64,000 nt of DNA from Nocardioides sp. GY 10113. GTDB lineage: Bacteria; Actinomycetota; Actinomycetes; Propionibacteriales; Nocardioidaceae. This document shows, one piece after another, positions 10,730-18,634 of the stretch. A model generated the notes under the pieces. The model worked only from the letters and a program-made list of their open reading frames with translations. It made no database searches and was not told the origin of the DNA. Location: assembly GCF_004919105.1 (NCBI RefSeq), contig NZ_STGK01000010.1, positions 165,200 through 229,199 on the forward strand. Direction: 5' to 3'. Within the stretch, counting starts at the first letter, position 1; each line of letters starts with the position of its first letter. The position numbers were made by a program, and so were the translations under genes.

Positions 10730-11898
10730 CGTCGCGCCCGGCCCAGCAGCACGGCCAGCTCCTCCGCCGCCGCGCCGGGGACGCCGGAGCCGTCCGCTGC
10801 GAACCGGACCGCTGGCACCGCCCGCGCCCAGCCGCCGTCGTCCCGCCGCAGCAGCGCCACCTCGGCCAGCCACCGCCGACCGGTGCGGTCGCGCTCGAGG
10901 TGGAGCACCACCCGCACCGCCGCGGCGAGCTGGCTGTGGGCGGCGGCCCGGTCCAGCCCGGCGGCGAGGGCCAACGCCTCGACCCGGGCGGGCACATCGG
11001 CCGCGGAGTTGGCGTGCAGCGTCCCGCAGCCGCCCTCGTGCCCGGTGTTGAGGGCCGCCAGCAGGTCGACCACGGCGGCGTCGCGGACCTCGCCCACCAC
11101 CAGCCGATCCGGGCGCATCCGCAGGGCGTGGCGGACCAGGTCGCGCAGGCCCACCGCCCCGGCGCCCTCCAGGTTCGCCGGCCGGGCCTCGAGCCCGACC
11201 ACGTGCGGGTGGTCGGGCCGCAGCTCGGCCGCGTCCTCGACCACGACGATCCGCTCGGCGGCCGACGCCTCGGCCAGCATCGCGGCCAGCAGGGTCGTCT
11301 TCCCGGAGCCGGTGCCACCGGAGACCAGGAAGGAGAGCCGGAGCTCCAGGACCGCCCGGACGATCTCGAGCGCCGGCTGCGCCAGCCCGCCGCTGCGCCG
11401 CAGCTCCGCCAGCGTGAAGCCGCCGCGCCGCGGCACCCGCAGCGAGATCGCCGTACCGGGATGTGCCAGCGGGGCCAGTACGGCGTGGCAGCGGGTTCCG
11501 TCCGGGAGCCGCACGTCCGCGCACGGCGCGGCGTCGTCCAACCGCCTCCCGCCGGTCGCGACCAGGCGTTGCGCCAGCCTCCGGACGGCCGCCTCGTCGG
11601 GCAGCCGGACCTCGGTGGCCTCCAGCCCACGCCCACGGTCGACCTGGACCGGCTCCGTGCCGTTGACCAGTACGTCGGTGACGCCGGGCAGGCGCAGCAG
11701 CGGCTCCAGCGGACCGGCCCCGAGGACGTCACGGCGCAGGGCCTCGTAGACCGCGAGCACCGTGGCGTCGCCGACCGGCCGTCCCGAGGCCCGCAGCGCC
11801 TCGGCCACCCGGTGCGGGGTCAGGGCGCCGGTCCCGTCGGCCAGCCGCCGCCGGACCGCCTCGACCAGGTCGGCCGGCGCGGCCGCGAGCGCGCTCAC
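10726..11898 (-). CDS. TadA-type secretion ATPase
   Basis: Protein of 390 aa of the PulE/TadA hexameric ATPase family ('helicase/secretion neighbourhood ATPase'). The N-terminal domain carries the VTDVLVNGTEPVQVDRG segment (about 73-89), followed by Walker A GGTGSGKT (194-201), an Asp-box-like VVVEDAAELRP, the Walker B region RPDRLVVGEVRD, and a His-box GTLHANS. It powers pilus assembly. The GTG start at 11896-11898 overlaps the CpaE-like stop. Upstream codons that stay open toward 12180 lie inside the cpaE-like gene in another frame and are not used. Confidence 0.93.
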   Translation of the reverse strand: MSALAAAPADLVEAVRRRLADGTGALTPHRVAEALRASGRPVGDATVLAVYEALRRDVLGAGPLEPLLRLPGVTDVLVNGTEPVQVDRGRGLEATEVRLPDEAAVRRLAQRLVATGGRRLDDAAPCADVRLPDGTRCHAVLAPLAHPGTAISLRVPRRGGFTLAELRRSGGLAQPALEIVRAVLELRLSFLVSGGTGSGKTTLLAAMLAEASAAERIVVVEDAAELRPDHPHVVGLEARPANLEGAGAVGLRDLVRHALRMRPDRLVVGEVRDAAVVDLLAALNTGHEGGCGTLHANSAADVPARVEALALAAGLDRAAAHSQLAAAVRVVLHLERDRTGRRWLAEVALLRRDDGGWARAVPAVRFAADGSGVPGAAAEELAVLLGRARR

Positions 11899-13034
11899 GC
11901 GTGGGCCGCCGCCCAGACGGCCTCGGCGGCCCGAGCCAGCGGGCCGCGTGCCTGCCGCAGCGGCCCCAGCCCCAGGTCGATCGACTCCGCCAACCCGCGC
12001 TGCTCGCGCATCTGCGCCAGCACCGGCAGGCGGACCACCCGGGTCACGTCCCGAGCCGACAGCTCCTCCCCGCGCACCACCACCGCGACGGAGGGGTGCG
12101 CGGCGAACCGGCTCCGGAGCCGGGCGGTCGAGGCCACCCCGACGAGCGTCGCCGGGGCGACCAGGACCAGCAGGTCGCAACGGGCCGCCAGCTCCTCGGC
12201 CAGCGTGTCCGCGGCCCGCGGCAGGTCGAGCACCACGGTGCGGTGGCCCCGCCGCGCGGCCGAGAGCGCCTCGCGGACCGCGAACGCCTGGAGGCGCTGG
12301 GGCTCCGCCCCGGCGTACCAGGAGAGGACGCCGAGCTGGTCGCGCCGCGGCAGCGCCTCACGCAGGGCACGGGCCGAGAGGCGACCGGTGGTGCGGCACA
12401 GCGCGTCCCAGCGGAAGCCCTCGGTGCGCTCCAGCCCCAGCATCCGGTCCAACCCGGGCCCCTGCGGGTCGCAGTCGATGATCGCCGTCTCCGCGCCGAT
12501 CGCGGCGGCCCGGCCGCCGACAGCGGACTCGTCGGCGGGCCCGGCGGCGTACCGGGCCGCGTACTGGGCGACCGCGCAGGCCAGCGTCGTGGCACCGGCC
12601 CCGCCGGCGCCCCCGATCACCCCGACCACCCGGCCGCGGGTCCGGTGGCCCTCGGTGACGTCGGTCAGCAGCTCGACCAGCCAGCCGTCGGAGACCGGCA
12701 CCTCCACGACCTGCCGCGCACCGATCGCGAGGGCGTGCCGGAACGCCTCGTCGGGCACCCGGGCGCGGCCGACCAGGAAGACCCCCGGGCGGGGGTCCGG
12801 CGCCATCCGGGCGAGCTCCGCGGCGACGTCCGTGCCCACCAGCACCACGGGCGCGCGCCCCCACAGGCCCAGCGCCTCCGCAGCGCCGCGGACCACCGCG
12901 GGCGTCACGTCGGCCGCTGCGGCCAACGGGAGGAGGTCGGCGAGCAGGTCGGGGTCACGGGTGATCACCAGCGGGGCGGTCGGGTCCGGCTGCCCGACGA
13001 CGGCGAGCGGTGGGAGGTCGACGTGGAGGCTCAT
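11895..13034 (-). CDS. CpaE-like septum-site/secretion ATPase
   Basis: Protein of 379 aa and first gene of the Tad operon. The N-terminal half resembles a degenerate receiver domain. From about residue 150 there is a ParA/MinD-type ATPase with deviant Walker A GGAGGAGATT, the switch IIDCDPQGPGLD, and VVLDLPR. It is the Rv3660c-type CpaE-like protein, thought to localise the pilus apparatus. The start is ATG 13032-13034; a GTG twelve codons upstream (13070) is the alternative and neither has a strong Shine-Dalgarno. It diverges from the HAD hydrolase gene; the 121-base gap holds both promoters. Confidence 0.9.
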   Translation of the reverse strand: MSLHVDLPPLAVVGQPDPTAPLVITRDPDLLADLLPLAAAADVTPAVVRGAAEALGLWGRAPVVLVGTDVAAELARMAPDPRPGVFLVGRARVPDEAFRHALAIGARQVVEVPVSDGWLVELLTDVTEGHRTRGRVVGVIGGAGGAGATTLACAVAQYAARYAAGPADESAVGGRAAAIGAETAIIDCDPQGPGLDRMLGLERTEGFRWDALCRTTGRLSARALREALPRRDQLGVLSWYAGAEPQRLQAFAVREALSAARRGHRTVVLDLPRAADTLAEELAARCDLLVLVAPATLVGVASTARLRSRFAAHPSVAVVVRGEELSARDVTRVVRLPVLAQMREQRGLAESIDLGLGPLRQARGPLARAAEAVWAAAHA

Positions 13035-13143
13035 GGCACTGTTCTCGCGCACCGGCGGCCGTCCCGGCACCGAGCGGTCTCCCCCTGAGGAGGACCTTCG
13101 TCCCGACGCTGCCTTGTGCGCTGCTAGCGGGCCACCGCGTGGC

Positions 13144-13149
13144 TACGAT
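13144..13149 (+). promoter_or_regulatory. -10 hexamer, leaderless HAD hydrolase
   Basis: TACGAT, then GGCGCC, then ATG at 13156 (six-base gap), so the message probably begins at the start codon. Confidence 0.6.
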
Positions 13150-13155
13150 GGCGCC

Positions 13156-13965
13156 ATGCCCCCGGCGGCGGCGCGCTCAGCCGCGTTCTTCGACCTCGAC
13201 AAGACGATCATCGCGAAGTCGAGCGTGCTGGCTTTCAGCAAGCCCTTCCAGGCCGGCGGACTGATCTCGCGCCGCGCGGTGCTGCGCTCGGCGTACGCCC
13301 AGTTCTTGTTCATGGTCGGCGGCGCCGACCACGAGCAGGTGGAGCGGATGCGGCAGTTCATGTCGACGCTGTGCGCCGGCTGGGACGTCGCGACCGTGCG
13401 CGAGATCGTCGCCGAGACCCTGCACAACGTGGTCGACCCGATCGTCTACGACGAGGCGGTGCAGCTGATCGCCGACCACCGCGCCGCCGGGCGGGACGTG
13501 GTCATCGTCTCCACCTCCGGCAGCGAGGTGGTCGAGCCGATCGGCGACCTGCTCGGCGCCAACGACGTGGTGGCCACCCGGTTGGCCATCGAGGACGGCC
13601 GCTACACCGGGGAGATCGAGTACTACGCCTACGCCGAGGAGAAGGCGAACGCCATCCGGGCCCTGGCCGAGCAGCGCGGCTACGACCTCGACTCCAGCTT
13701 CGCGTACAGCGACTCGGTGACCGACGTACCGATGCTGGAGACGGTCGGCCACCCGTTCGCGGTCAACCCGGACAAGGACCTGCGGAAGGTCGCCGAGGGC
13801 AACGAGTGGCCGATCCTGGTCTTCACCAAGCCGGTCGCCCTGCGCAGCCGACTGCCGCTGCCGCCGCCGAAGCCGACGCTGGCCGCGCTCGCGGTCGGCG
13901 GTGTGGTCGCGGTCGGCGCGGCGGTGTGGGCCGGGGTCCGCCGGAAGGGCTCCATCGGCGCCTGA
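13156..13965 (+). CDS. HAD-IB family phosphatase, membrane-anchored (Rv3661 type)
   Basis: Protein of 269 aa. The nucleophile motif FFDLDKTI (Asp13, Asp15) opens the protein. Motif II lies in VVIVSTSGSE, and motif IV is YSDSVTDVPML. It belongs to the SerB-like HAD-IB branch that hydrolyses small phosphate esters. The C-terminus ends in one TM helix (TLAALAVGGVVAVGAAVWAGV) and a basic tail, so it is probably tail-anchored. The same family lies beside the Tad operon in mycobacteria (Rv3661). The exact substrate is unknown; phosphoserine activity should not be assumed. Confidence 0.9.
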   Translation: MPPAAARSAAFFDLDKTIIAKSSVLAFSKPFQAGGLISRRAVLRSAYAQFLFMVGGADHEQVERMRQFMSTLCAGWDVATVREIVAETLHNVVDPIVYDEAVQLIADHRAAGRDVVIVSTSGSEVVEPIGDLLGANDVVATRLAIEDGRYTGEIEYYAYAEEKANAIRALAEQRGYDLDSSFAYSDSVTDVPMLETVGHPFAVNPDKDLRKVAEGNEWPILVFTKPVALRSRLPLPPPKPTLAALAVGGVVAVGAAVWAGVRRKGSIGA

Positions 13966-13976
13966 CACCGGCGCCC

Positions 13977-14031
13977 GACCGATCCCCGACCGATCCCCGA
14001 CCGATCCCCGACCCACCCCCGACCCACCCCC
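13977..14031. repeat. 11-bp tandem repeat after the HAD gene
   Basis: Three copies of GACCGATCCCC followed by two of GACCCACCCCC, head to tail, starting 12 bases after the HAD stop. A partial inverted copy (GATCGGTCC) follows at 14032. It lies just upstream of the predicted small RNA. Confidence 0.9.
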
Positions 14032-14069
14032 GATCGGTCCGATTTCGGCCTCTGACCTGGGAATACGCC

Positions 14070-14350
14070 GCATTGTGCAGCATGCACACGGCCCGCGCTC
14101 CAACTCACCAGCCTGCGCTGGCCGACCACCAAATACAAGTCTTGAAGGTGGCGTGCGGTCGGCGTAGAAAGGCCTTGGACAACTTCAGACCACACGCAGT
14201 ACCTGGTACCCACGCGGCGATCTACCCTTCTGAATTGGGCGCTGACCGACGGGAACCTCCCGAGGTAGCACTTGTTGATGCACGCTTGGTAGCCGGAACT
14301 GCGTGTCCGCGGTGGCATCCGAGCGACGCACGAGCCTCGGGTGCCACCTG
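14070..14350 (+). ncRNA. predicted structured small RNA, Ms1/MTS2823-like by position
   Basis: About 280 bases without a credible ORF and visibly poorer in GC than the flanking genes, packed with inverted repeats: TGTGCA-gca-TGCACA (14074-14088), CCAGC/GCTGG (14108-14121), GCCGACC (14121-14127) with GGTCGGC (14157-14163) enclosing CCACC/GGTGG, CAA-TTCAGA with TCTGAA-TTG (14181-14237), CGGGA/TCCCG, and a 13-bp 3' hairpin (14311-14348). It lies between orthologue-like genes of Rv3661 and Rv3662c, where M. tuberculosis encodes MTS2823, the Ms1-type RNA that binds RNA polymerase core (from memory). The strand and ends are inferred from the 3' hairpin; no convincing promoter was found. Confidence 0.6.
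14311..14348 (+). terminator. 3' hairpin of the predicted small RNA
   Basis: GGTGGCA-T-CCGAG, a 12-base loop, then CTCGG-G-TGCCACC: 12 Watson-Crick pairs plus one G-U. No T tract follows. It could also terminate the convergent minus-strand gene. Confidence 0.6.
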
Positions 14351-14361
14351 CATGTTCGGGA

Positions 14362-15093
14362 CTAGTCCTCCGCGGCCCGCCGCAGCGGACTCGCCTCGGC
14401 CGCGGCGGCGTACGCCTCGGCCGCGTACAGCAGCCACGCGTGCCGCCCCGCGGCGTTGCCGGACGCCCAGCCCCGCAGGTTCGACTCGTACTGCGCGCGC
14501 AGGGCCAGGTGCGCGGCCTCGGGCACCACCAGCGACTTCTCGTCCACCCCGCGGGCGGCGAGCAGGAGCCGCTCGGCGGCGCGGGCGACGATCCCGTTGT
14601 GGGAGCCGAACGGCGCGGCGGTGGCCAGGTCCGCGTGGACGATCGCGGCGAGCGCCAGGGCCGGGGCCTCCGTGCGCGCGGTGATCATCGAGGCCAGCGC
14701 CCGCAGCGTGGTCGCCGCGTCGGCGTCGCGCGGACGCCCGAGGCGATCGGCGGGCAGGGAGGCCTGGGCGGCCAACGCGTGCAGCCGGGCCAGCGCCTGC
14801 AACGGCTGGGTGCGGATCACGGGCACCAGCCCGAGCAGCTCGGTGGAGACCCGGACGGCGTCCGCGGCGATCTCGTCGGCGGCGCCCTCCCGGATCTCGG
14901 CCAGGGAGGAGGCGGACCCCTCCAGCACCGCGCTGGCGTGCGCGCCGCGCAGCAGCGACTCCGCCGTGGTCTCCGGAGAGGTACGCCGTAGGCCCCGGTC
15001 GCGCAGCACGACGTCGATCCCGTCCCGGGCCGACGCGAGGGCCGAGGGGACCCCCTCCAGCGAGAGCAGCCAGGCCAGCGGGTCCGCGTTCAC
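14362..15093 (-). CDS. degenerate Fic-fold protein (Rv3662c type)
   Basis: Protein of 243 aa. The segment ASAVLEGS (Ser54, Glu58, Gly59) matches the inhibitory (S/T)xxxE(G/N) helix of class II Fic AMP-transferases. LARLHALAA and LGRPR follow in Fic-like order. The core reads AAPFGSHNGIVAR (159-171) against the usual HPFxxGNGRxxR: catalytic His is Ala160 and the first core Arg is Ile168, while Asn166, Gly167 and Arg171 remain. Catalysis of AMPylation is therefore unlikely; binding of a nucleotide or partner is possible. GTG 15091-15093 is chosen because TAGGGT lies seven bases before it (leaderless); an in-frame ATG at 15144 exists. Fic assignment is my reading. Confidence 0.7.
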   Translation of the reverse strand: MNADPLAWLLSLEGVPSALASARDGIDVVLRDRGLRRTSPETTAESLLRGAHASAVLEGSASSLAEIREGAADEIAADAVRVSTELLGLVPVIRTQPLQALARLHALAAQASLPADRLGRPRDADAATTLRALASMITARTEAPALALAAIVHADLATAAPFGSHNGIVARAAERLLLAARGVDEKSLVVPEAAHLALRAQYESNLRGWASGNAAGRHAWLLYAAEAYAAAAEASPLRRAAED

Positions 15094-15100
15094 GGCACCG

Positions 15101-15106
15101 ACCCTA
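15101..15106 (-). promoter_or_regulatory. -10 hexamer, leaderless Fic-like gene
   Basis: On the minus strand TAGGGT, seven bases, then GTG at 15093. Confidence 0.5.
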
Positions 15107-15199
15107 CTGACCCGGCGTCGAGCGGTCCGAGACGGGCGCGGCACACGCCACGCGCGCTACCGGGCAACCGGCGCACGAGGGTCTACGGTGGTGCCCACG

Positions 15200-16210
15200 A
15201 TGTCCGACCAGTCGCACGAGACCGCAGGCCCCGCCGAGCCGGCAGACCCGGCCCGGTCGTTCGGCAGCGTCGTCGACGCCTACGAGCGCGGGCGTCCCGA
15301 CTACCCGCTCGACGCGGTGCGCTGGCTGACCGGCGACCAGCCGCTGACGGTGCTCGAGCTGGGCGCCGGCACCGGCAAGCTGACCCGGCACCTGGTCGAC
15401 CTCGGCCACGACGTGCACGCCACCGACCCGGACCCGGCGATGCTCGACCGGCTGGCCCGCTCGGTGCGGGTCACCCGGCTCTCCCAGACCGCCGCCGAGG
15501 AGATCCCGGCCCCGGACGCCGCCTTCGACCTCGTCGTCGTGGGCCAGGCGTACCACTGGTTCGACAAGGAGCGGGCCCTCCCCGAGATCGCCCGCGTGCT
15601 CAAGCGGGGCGGCGAGCTGGCCCTGGTCTGGAACGTCCGCGACGAGCGGGTGCCGTGGGTCCGGCGCCTCGGCAACCTGATCGGCCGCCAGGACGTCACC
15701 AGCGCCGGCCCCGACGAGGCACTGCACGACTCGCCGTACTTCGGCCCCGTCCAGGAGGCCACCTTCAAGCACTGGCAGGTGGTGGACCGGGTCAGCATCC
15801 AGGACCTGGTGCTCTCCCGGTCGAACGTGGCCACCCTGCCTGCCGAGGAGCGCGAGGCGCTGGTCGCCGACGTGCTCGACTTCTACGACGACTACGGGCG
15901 CGGGATGGACGGCATGCAGCTGCCGTACCTGACCCAGTGCTACCGCGCCGTGGTGGGCATCCGGCCCCGGACCGCCCCGCCCGCGCCTGCGGCCCCGCCC
16001 GCAGCGCCGCACGACCCGGTCGCCGAGGAGACCCAGCCCGTCCACCGCGACGACCTGACCGGCGACGGCGCCTGGGCGGCGGACCCCACGGGCACCGCGG
16101 AGCGGTCCGCGCTGGAGGACACCGGCAGCCAGGCGGCGACCCAGGTCCCCGGGATCACCGAACCGCCCACCGACGACGACTCCGGCGTGCTCCTGATCGA
16201 CTTCCGCTGA
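15200..16210 (+). CDS. class I SAM-dependent methyltransferase
   Basis: Protein of 336 aa. Methyltransferase_11-type fold: motif I VLELGAGTGKLTRHL (about 51-65), the acidic residue in ATDPDPAML, VVVGQAYHWFDKERAL and the LKRGGELALVWN strand, as in the UbiE/SmtA-like group. The last 90 residues are an Ala/Pro-rich and then acidic low-complexity tail, unusual for the family and probably disordered. Substrate unknown. A TACGGT hexamer at 15184-15189 lies ten bases before ATG 15200, so the leader would be only a few bases; in-frame GTGs at 15188 and 15191 are less likely starts. Confidence 0.85.
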   Translation: MSDQSHETAGPAEPADPARSFGSVVDAYERGRPDYPLDAVRWLTGDQPLTVLELGAGTGKLTRHLVDLGHDVHATDPDPAMLDRLARSVRVTRLSQTAAEEIPAPDAAFDLVVVGQAYHWFDKERALPEIARVLKRGGELALVWNVRDERVPWVRRLGNLIGRQDVTSAGPDEALHDSPYFGPVQEATFKHWQVVDRVSIQDLVLSRSNVATLPAEEREALVADVLDFYDDYGRGMDGMQLPYLTQCYRAVVGIRPRTAPPAPAAPPAAPHDPVAEETQPVHRDDLTGDGAWAADPTGTAERSALEDTGSQAATQVPGITEPPTDDDSGVLLIDFR

Positions 16211-16226
16211 GTCGAGGCCGAGGCTC

Positions 16227-17360
16227 GTGCGCATCCCCGGTCGCCGCCGCGGCCACCTCGGCACCGAGGCCGACCGCGCCGCCTTCCGCGCGCTGCACCA
16301 GGCCTCGCTCGCCTCGCCCGCGCTGCGCGAGGGGCTCACCGCCAGCAGCGCCGAGCGCTCGATCAGGCACCTGCGCGCGTTGCTCGGCACCCCCGCGCTG
16401 GCGCTGACCGACACCGCCGGCGTCCTGGCCTGGGACGGTCTCGGATCCCACCACCACGCGGAGCAGGCCGCGGCGGCCGCGGCCCTGGTGGCCGAGCGCG
16501 GCACCACGCGCACCCTGGACCGCAAGCAGGTCGGCTGCGAGCGACCGGGGTGCCCGATCCGGAACGCCGTGGTCAGCCCGCTGGTGGTGGAGGGTCGGGT
16601 GCTCGGCACGGTCCAGGCGTTCGCGCCGTCCACGTCGGCGGGCCTGCTGCGGGCCACCGAGGAGGTCGCGCAGTGGGTCTCCGCGCAGCTGGAGCTGGCC
16701 GAGCTCGACGCGCATCGCAACCGGCTGATCGAGGCCGAGGTGCGCGCGCTCCGGGCCCAGATCAGCCCTCACTTCATCTACAACTCCCTCGGCGCGATCG
16801 CCAGCTTCGTGCGCACCGACCCCGACCGGGCGCGCGACCTGTTGCTGGAGTTCGCGGACTTCACCCGCTACTCCTTCCGCCGGCACGGCGAGTACACGAC
16901 GCTGGCCGAGGAGCTGCGCTCGATCGAGCGGTACCTGCTGCTCGAGCAGGCCCGGTTCGGTGACCGCCTGCAGGTGACCCTGAACATCGCGCCGGAGGTG
17001 CTCACCGTCGTGGTGCCGTTCCTGTGCATCCAGCCGCTGGTCGAGAACGCCGTACGGCACGGCCTGGAGCGCGCCGAGGGCGTCGGCCACCTGCGGATCA
17101 CCGCCCACGACCGCGGCCCCGACGCGGTGCTGGAGGTCGAGGACGACGGGATCGGCGAGGACCCCGAGAAGGTACGCCGCGCGCTCGCCGGCGACGCCTC
17201 GCTCGACTCGGTGGGACTGGGCAACGTCGACGCCCGGCTGCGCGCCACGTTCGGCGACGACTACGGGCTGGTCGTCGAGACGGCGCCCGGCGCCGGGACG
17301 AAGGTGGTGGTGCGGGTACCGAAGTTCGCGCCCGGAGTGAGTGTCGGAGGGACAAGATGA
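16227..17360 (+). CDS. LytS-type sensor histidine kinase
   Basis: Protein of 377 aa with no TM segment. A GAF-like sensory domain (about 60-150, with CERPGCPI cysteines) precedes the LytS-type His_kinase domain with phosphoacceptor QISPHFIYNSL (about 177-187), the N box QPLVENAVRHGL, and G boxes DDGIG and GLGNVDARL. It autophosphorylates and signals to the LytTR regulator that follows. Its stop overlaps the regulator start (ATGA). The start is GTG 16227-16229, 16 bases after the methyltransferase stop, so co-transcription is possible. The soluble GAF domain suggests sensing of an internal metabolite. Confidence 0.93.
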   Translation: MRIPGRRRGHLGTEADRAAFRALHQASLASPALREGLTASSAERSIRHLRALLGTPALALTDTAGVLAWDGLGSHHHAEQAAAAAALVAERGTTRTLDRKQVGCERPGCPIRNAVVSPLVVEGRVLGTVQAFAPSTSAGLLRATEEVAQWVSAQLELAELDAHRNRLIEAEVRALRAQISPHFIYNSLGAIASFVRTDPDRARDLLLEFADFTRYSFRRHGEYTTLAEELRSIERYLLLEQARFGDRLQVTLNIAPEVLTVVVPFLCIQPLVENAVRHGLERAEGVGHLRITAHDRGPDAVLEVEDDGIGEDPEKVRRALAGDASLDSVGLGNVDARLRATFGDDYGLVVETAPGAGTKVVVRVPKFAPGVSVGGTR

Positions 17361-18133
17361 GTGAGGTGAGCGACTCCAGGACCCCAGCAGGGACGCCGGC
17401 GGGTCCGCCCGGCCTGCGCGTGCTGGTGGTGGACGACGAGCGCCCGGCGCTGGACGAGCTGACCTACCTGCTGCGGTCCGACCCGCGGATCGGTGCGGTC
17501 ACCGGCTGCGGCTCCGCCACCGAGGGGCTGCGGTACCTGCGCGAGCGCGAGGTCGACTGCGTCTTCCTCGACGTGCAGATGCCCGGCCTGTCCGGGCTGG
17601 AGCTGGCGGAGGTGCTGGGCCGGTTCAAGCAGCCGCCACCGGTGGTCTTCGTGACCGCCCACGAGCAGCACGCGGTCGACGCGTTCGACCTGCACGCCGT
17701 CGACTACGTGCTCAAGCCGGTGCGTCCCGAGCGCCTGGCGGAGGCCGTGCGCCGGGTGCTGTCGGGCACCGACCGCCGACCCGCCCCGGAGGACACCCAG
17801 ATCGCGGTCGAGCGGGGCGGGGTCACCCGGTTCGTGGAGCGCGGAGACATCACCCACGTCGAGGCCCAGGGCGACTACGCCCGCCTGCACACCCGGTCGG
17901 GTGAGTCCTACCTGGTGCGGGTGCCGCTGTCGTCCCTGGAGGAGGAGTGGTCGGCCTCCGGCTTCGTGCGCATCCACCGTTCGCTGCTGGTCGCCCTCGG
18001 CCACGTCGACGAGGTCCGCCAGGAGGCGGGCCGCTGCACGGTGCTCGTGGCCGGCACGGAGCTGCCGGTGAGCCGGCGCCACACCCGGGCGCTGCGCGAC
18101 GTCCTGGTCCGCCGCGCAGCTGGCGGATCGTGA
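17357..18133 (+). CDS. LytTR-family response regulator
   Basis: Protein of 258 aa with an N-terminal receiver domain (VLVVDDERPAL, phosphoacceptor Asp in CVFLDVQMPGLSG, the conserved Lys in VDYVLKPVRPERL) and a C-terminal LytTR DNA-binding domain (VERGDITHVEAQGDYARLHT, FVRIHRSLLV, LPVSRRHTRAL). It is the cognate partner of the overlapping LytS kinase. The next two genes encode a small membrane protein and an SSS symporter, so by analogy with BtsSR/YpdAB systems it probably controls uptake of a carboxylate. Confidence 0.94.
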   Translation: MSEVSDSRTPAGTPAGPPGLRVLVVDDERPALDELTYLLRSDPRIGAVTGCGSATEGLRYLREREVDCVFLDVQMPGLSGLELAEVLGRFKQPPPVVFVTAHEQHAVDAFDLHAVDYVLKPVRPERLAEAVRRVLSGTDRRPAPEDTQIAVERGGVTRFVERGDITHVEAQGDYARLHTRSGESYLVRVPLSSLEEEWSASGFVRIHRSLLVALGHVDEVRQEAGRCTVLVAGTELPVSRRHTRALRDVLVRRAAGGS

Positions 18134-18205
18134 CCGGTGAGCCCCCGGTGAGACCTCGGCGAGCGCCCGGTGATCGCCCGGTGAGCCTCCGGTGAGCCTC
18201 CGATG
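18130..18205. repeat. imperfect CCGGTGAGC(C) tandem repeat
   Basis: About six imperfect copies of CCGGTGAGCC(TC) fill the whole gap between the response regulator and the next ORF, ending in the CCGATGAGC that provides the ATG of the next gene. Direct LytTR sites may be embedded, but no clear pair was identified. Confidence 0.7.
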
Positions 18206-18634
18206 AGCGAGGAGCGGCCCCGCACACCGCCGCCGCGGGTCCGCGTGACCGGCCCGCCCCGGCACGTGGTCGCCCGGCCGAGCACGCGCCTCGGCGACGT
18301 CCACGAGCAGACCGCCCTGGGCGACCTCTTCCTGCGGTCCCTGCTGCGCGAGCAGTTCGGGCTCGCCGCGCGGGTGCTGGTCGCGCTGGCGCTGGCCCTG
18401 GGCAGCCTGCCGTTGCTGTTCGAGCTGCTGCCGGGACTGGCCGAGCGGGAGGTGGCCGGGATCGGGCTGGCCTGGCTGCTGCTCGGCGTCCTGGTCTACC
18501 CGTTCCTGCTGCTGCTCGGCTGGCGCTACGTACGGCGGGTGGAGCGCAACGAGCAGGTCTTCGCCGACCTGGTCCTCGCCGGGCGCGACCCAGCGGACGA
18601 CGACGGGGACCGACACAGGGGAAGCGCCCGGTGA
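18203..18634 (+). CDS. small membrane protein, likely symporter accessory
   Basis: Protein of 143 aa with a polar N-terminal 45 residues and two TM helices (about 53-75 and 84-107). Its position in front of an acetate-type symporter is like the DUF485 partners of ActP/MctC, though I do not recognise the DUF485 motif itself. The stop overlaps the symporter GTG (GTGA), so the two are translated together. Confidence 0.8.
   Translation: MSEERPRTPPPRVRVTGPPRHVVARPSTRLGDVHEQTALGDLFLRSLLREQFGLAARVLVALALALGSLPLLFELLPGLAEREVAGIGLAWLLLGVLVYPFLLLLGWRYVRRVERNEQVFADLVLAGRDPADDDGDRHRGSAR

Noticed and set aside
13035..13155. 6C small RNA, expected by mycobacterial synteny between the CpaE-like and HAD genes
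   Set aside because: Only one small hairpin with a five-C run (GGTCTCC-ccctga-GGAGGACC) is present; two six-C loops were not found on either strand.
13680..14318. Minus-strand open frame across the predicted small RNA and HAD gene
   Set aside because: It is antisense to the HAD gene for half its length, has no motif or ribosome site, and is interrupted by structured RNA elements.
15188..15193. GTG starts for the methyltransferase at 15188/15191
   Set aside because: They overlap the -10-like TACGGT; ATG 15200 agrees better with promoter spacing.
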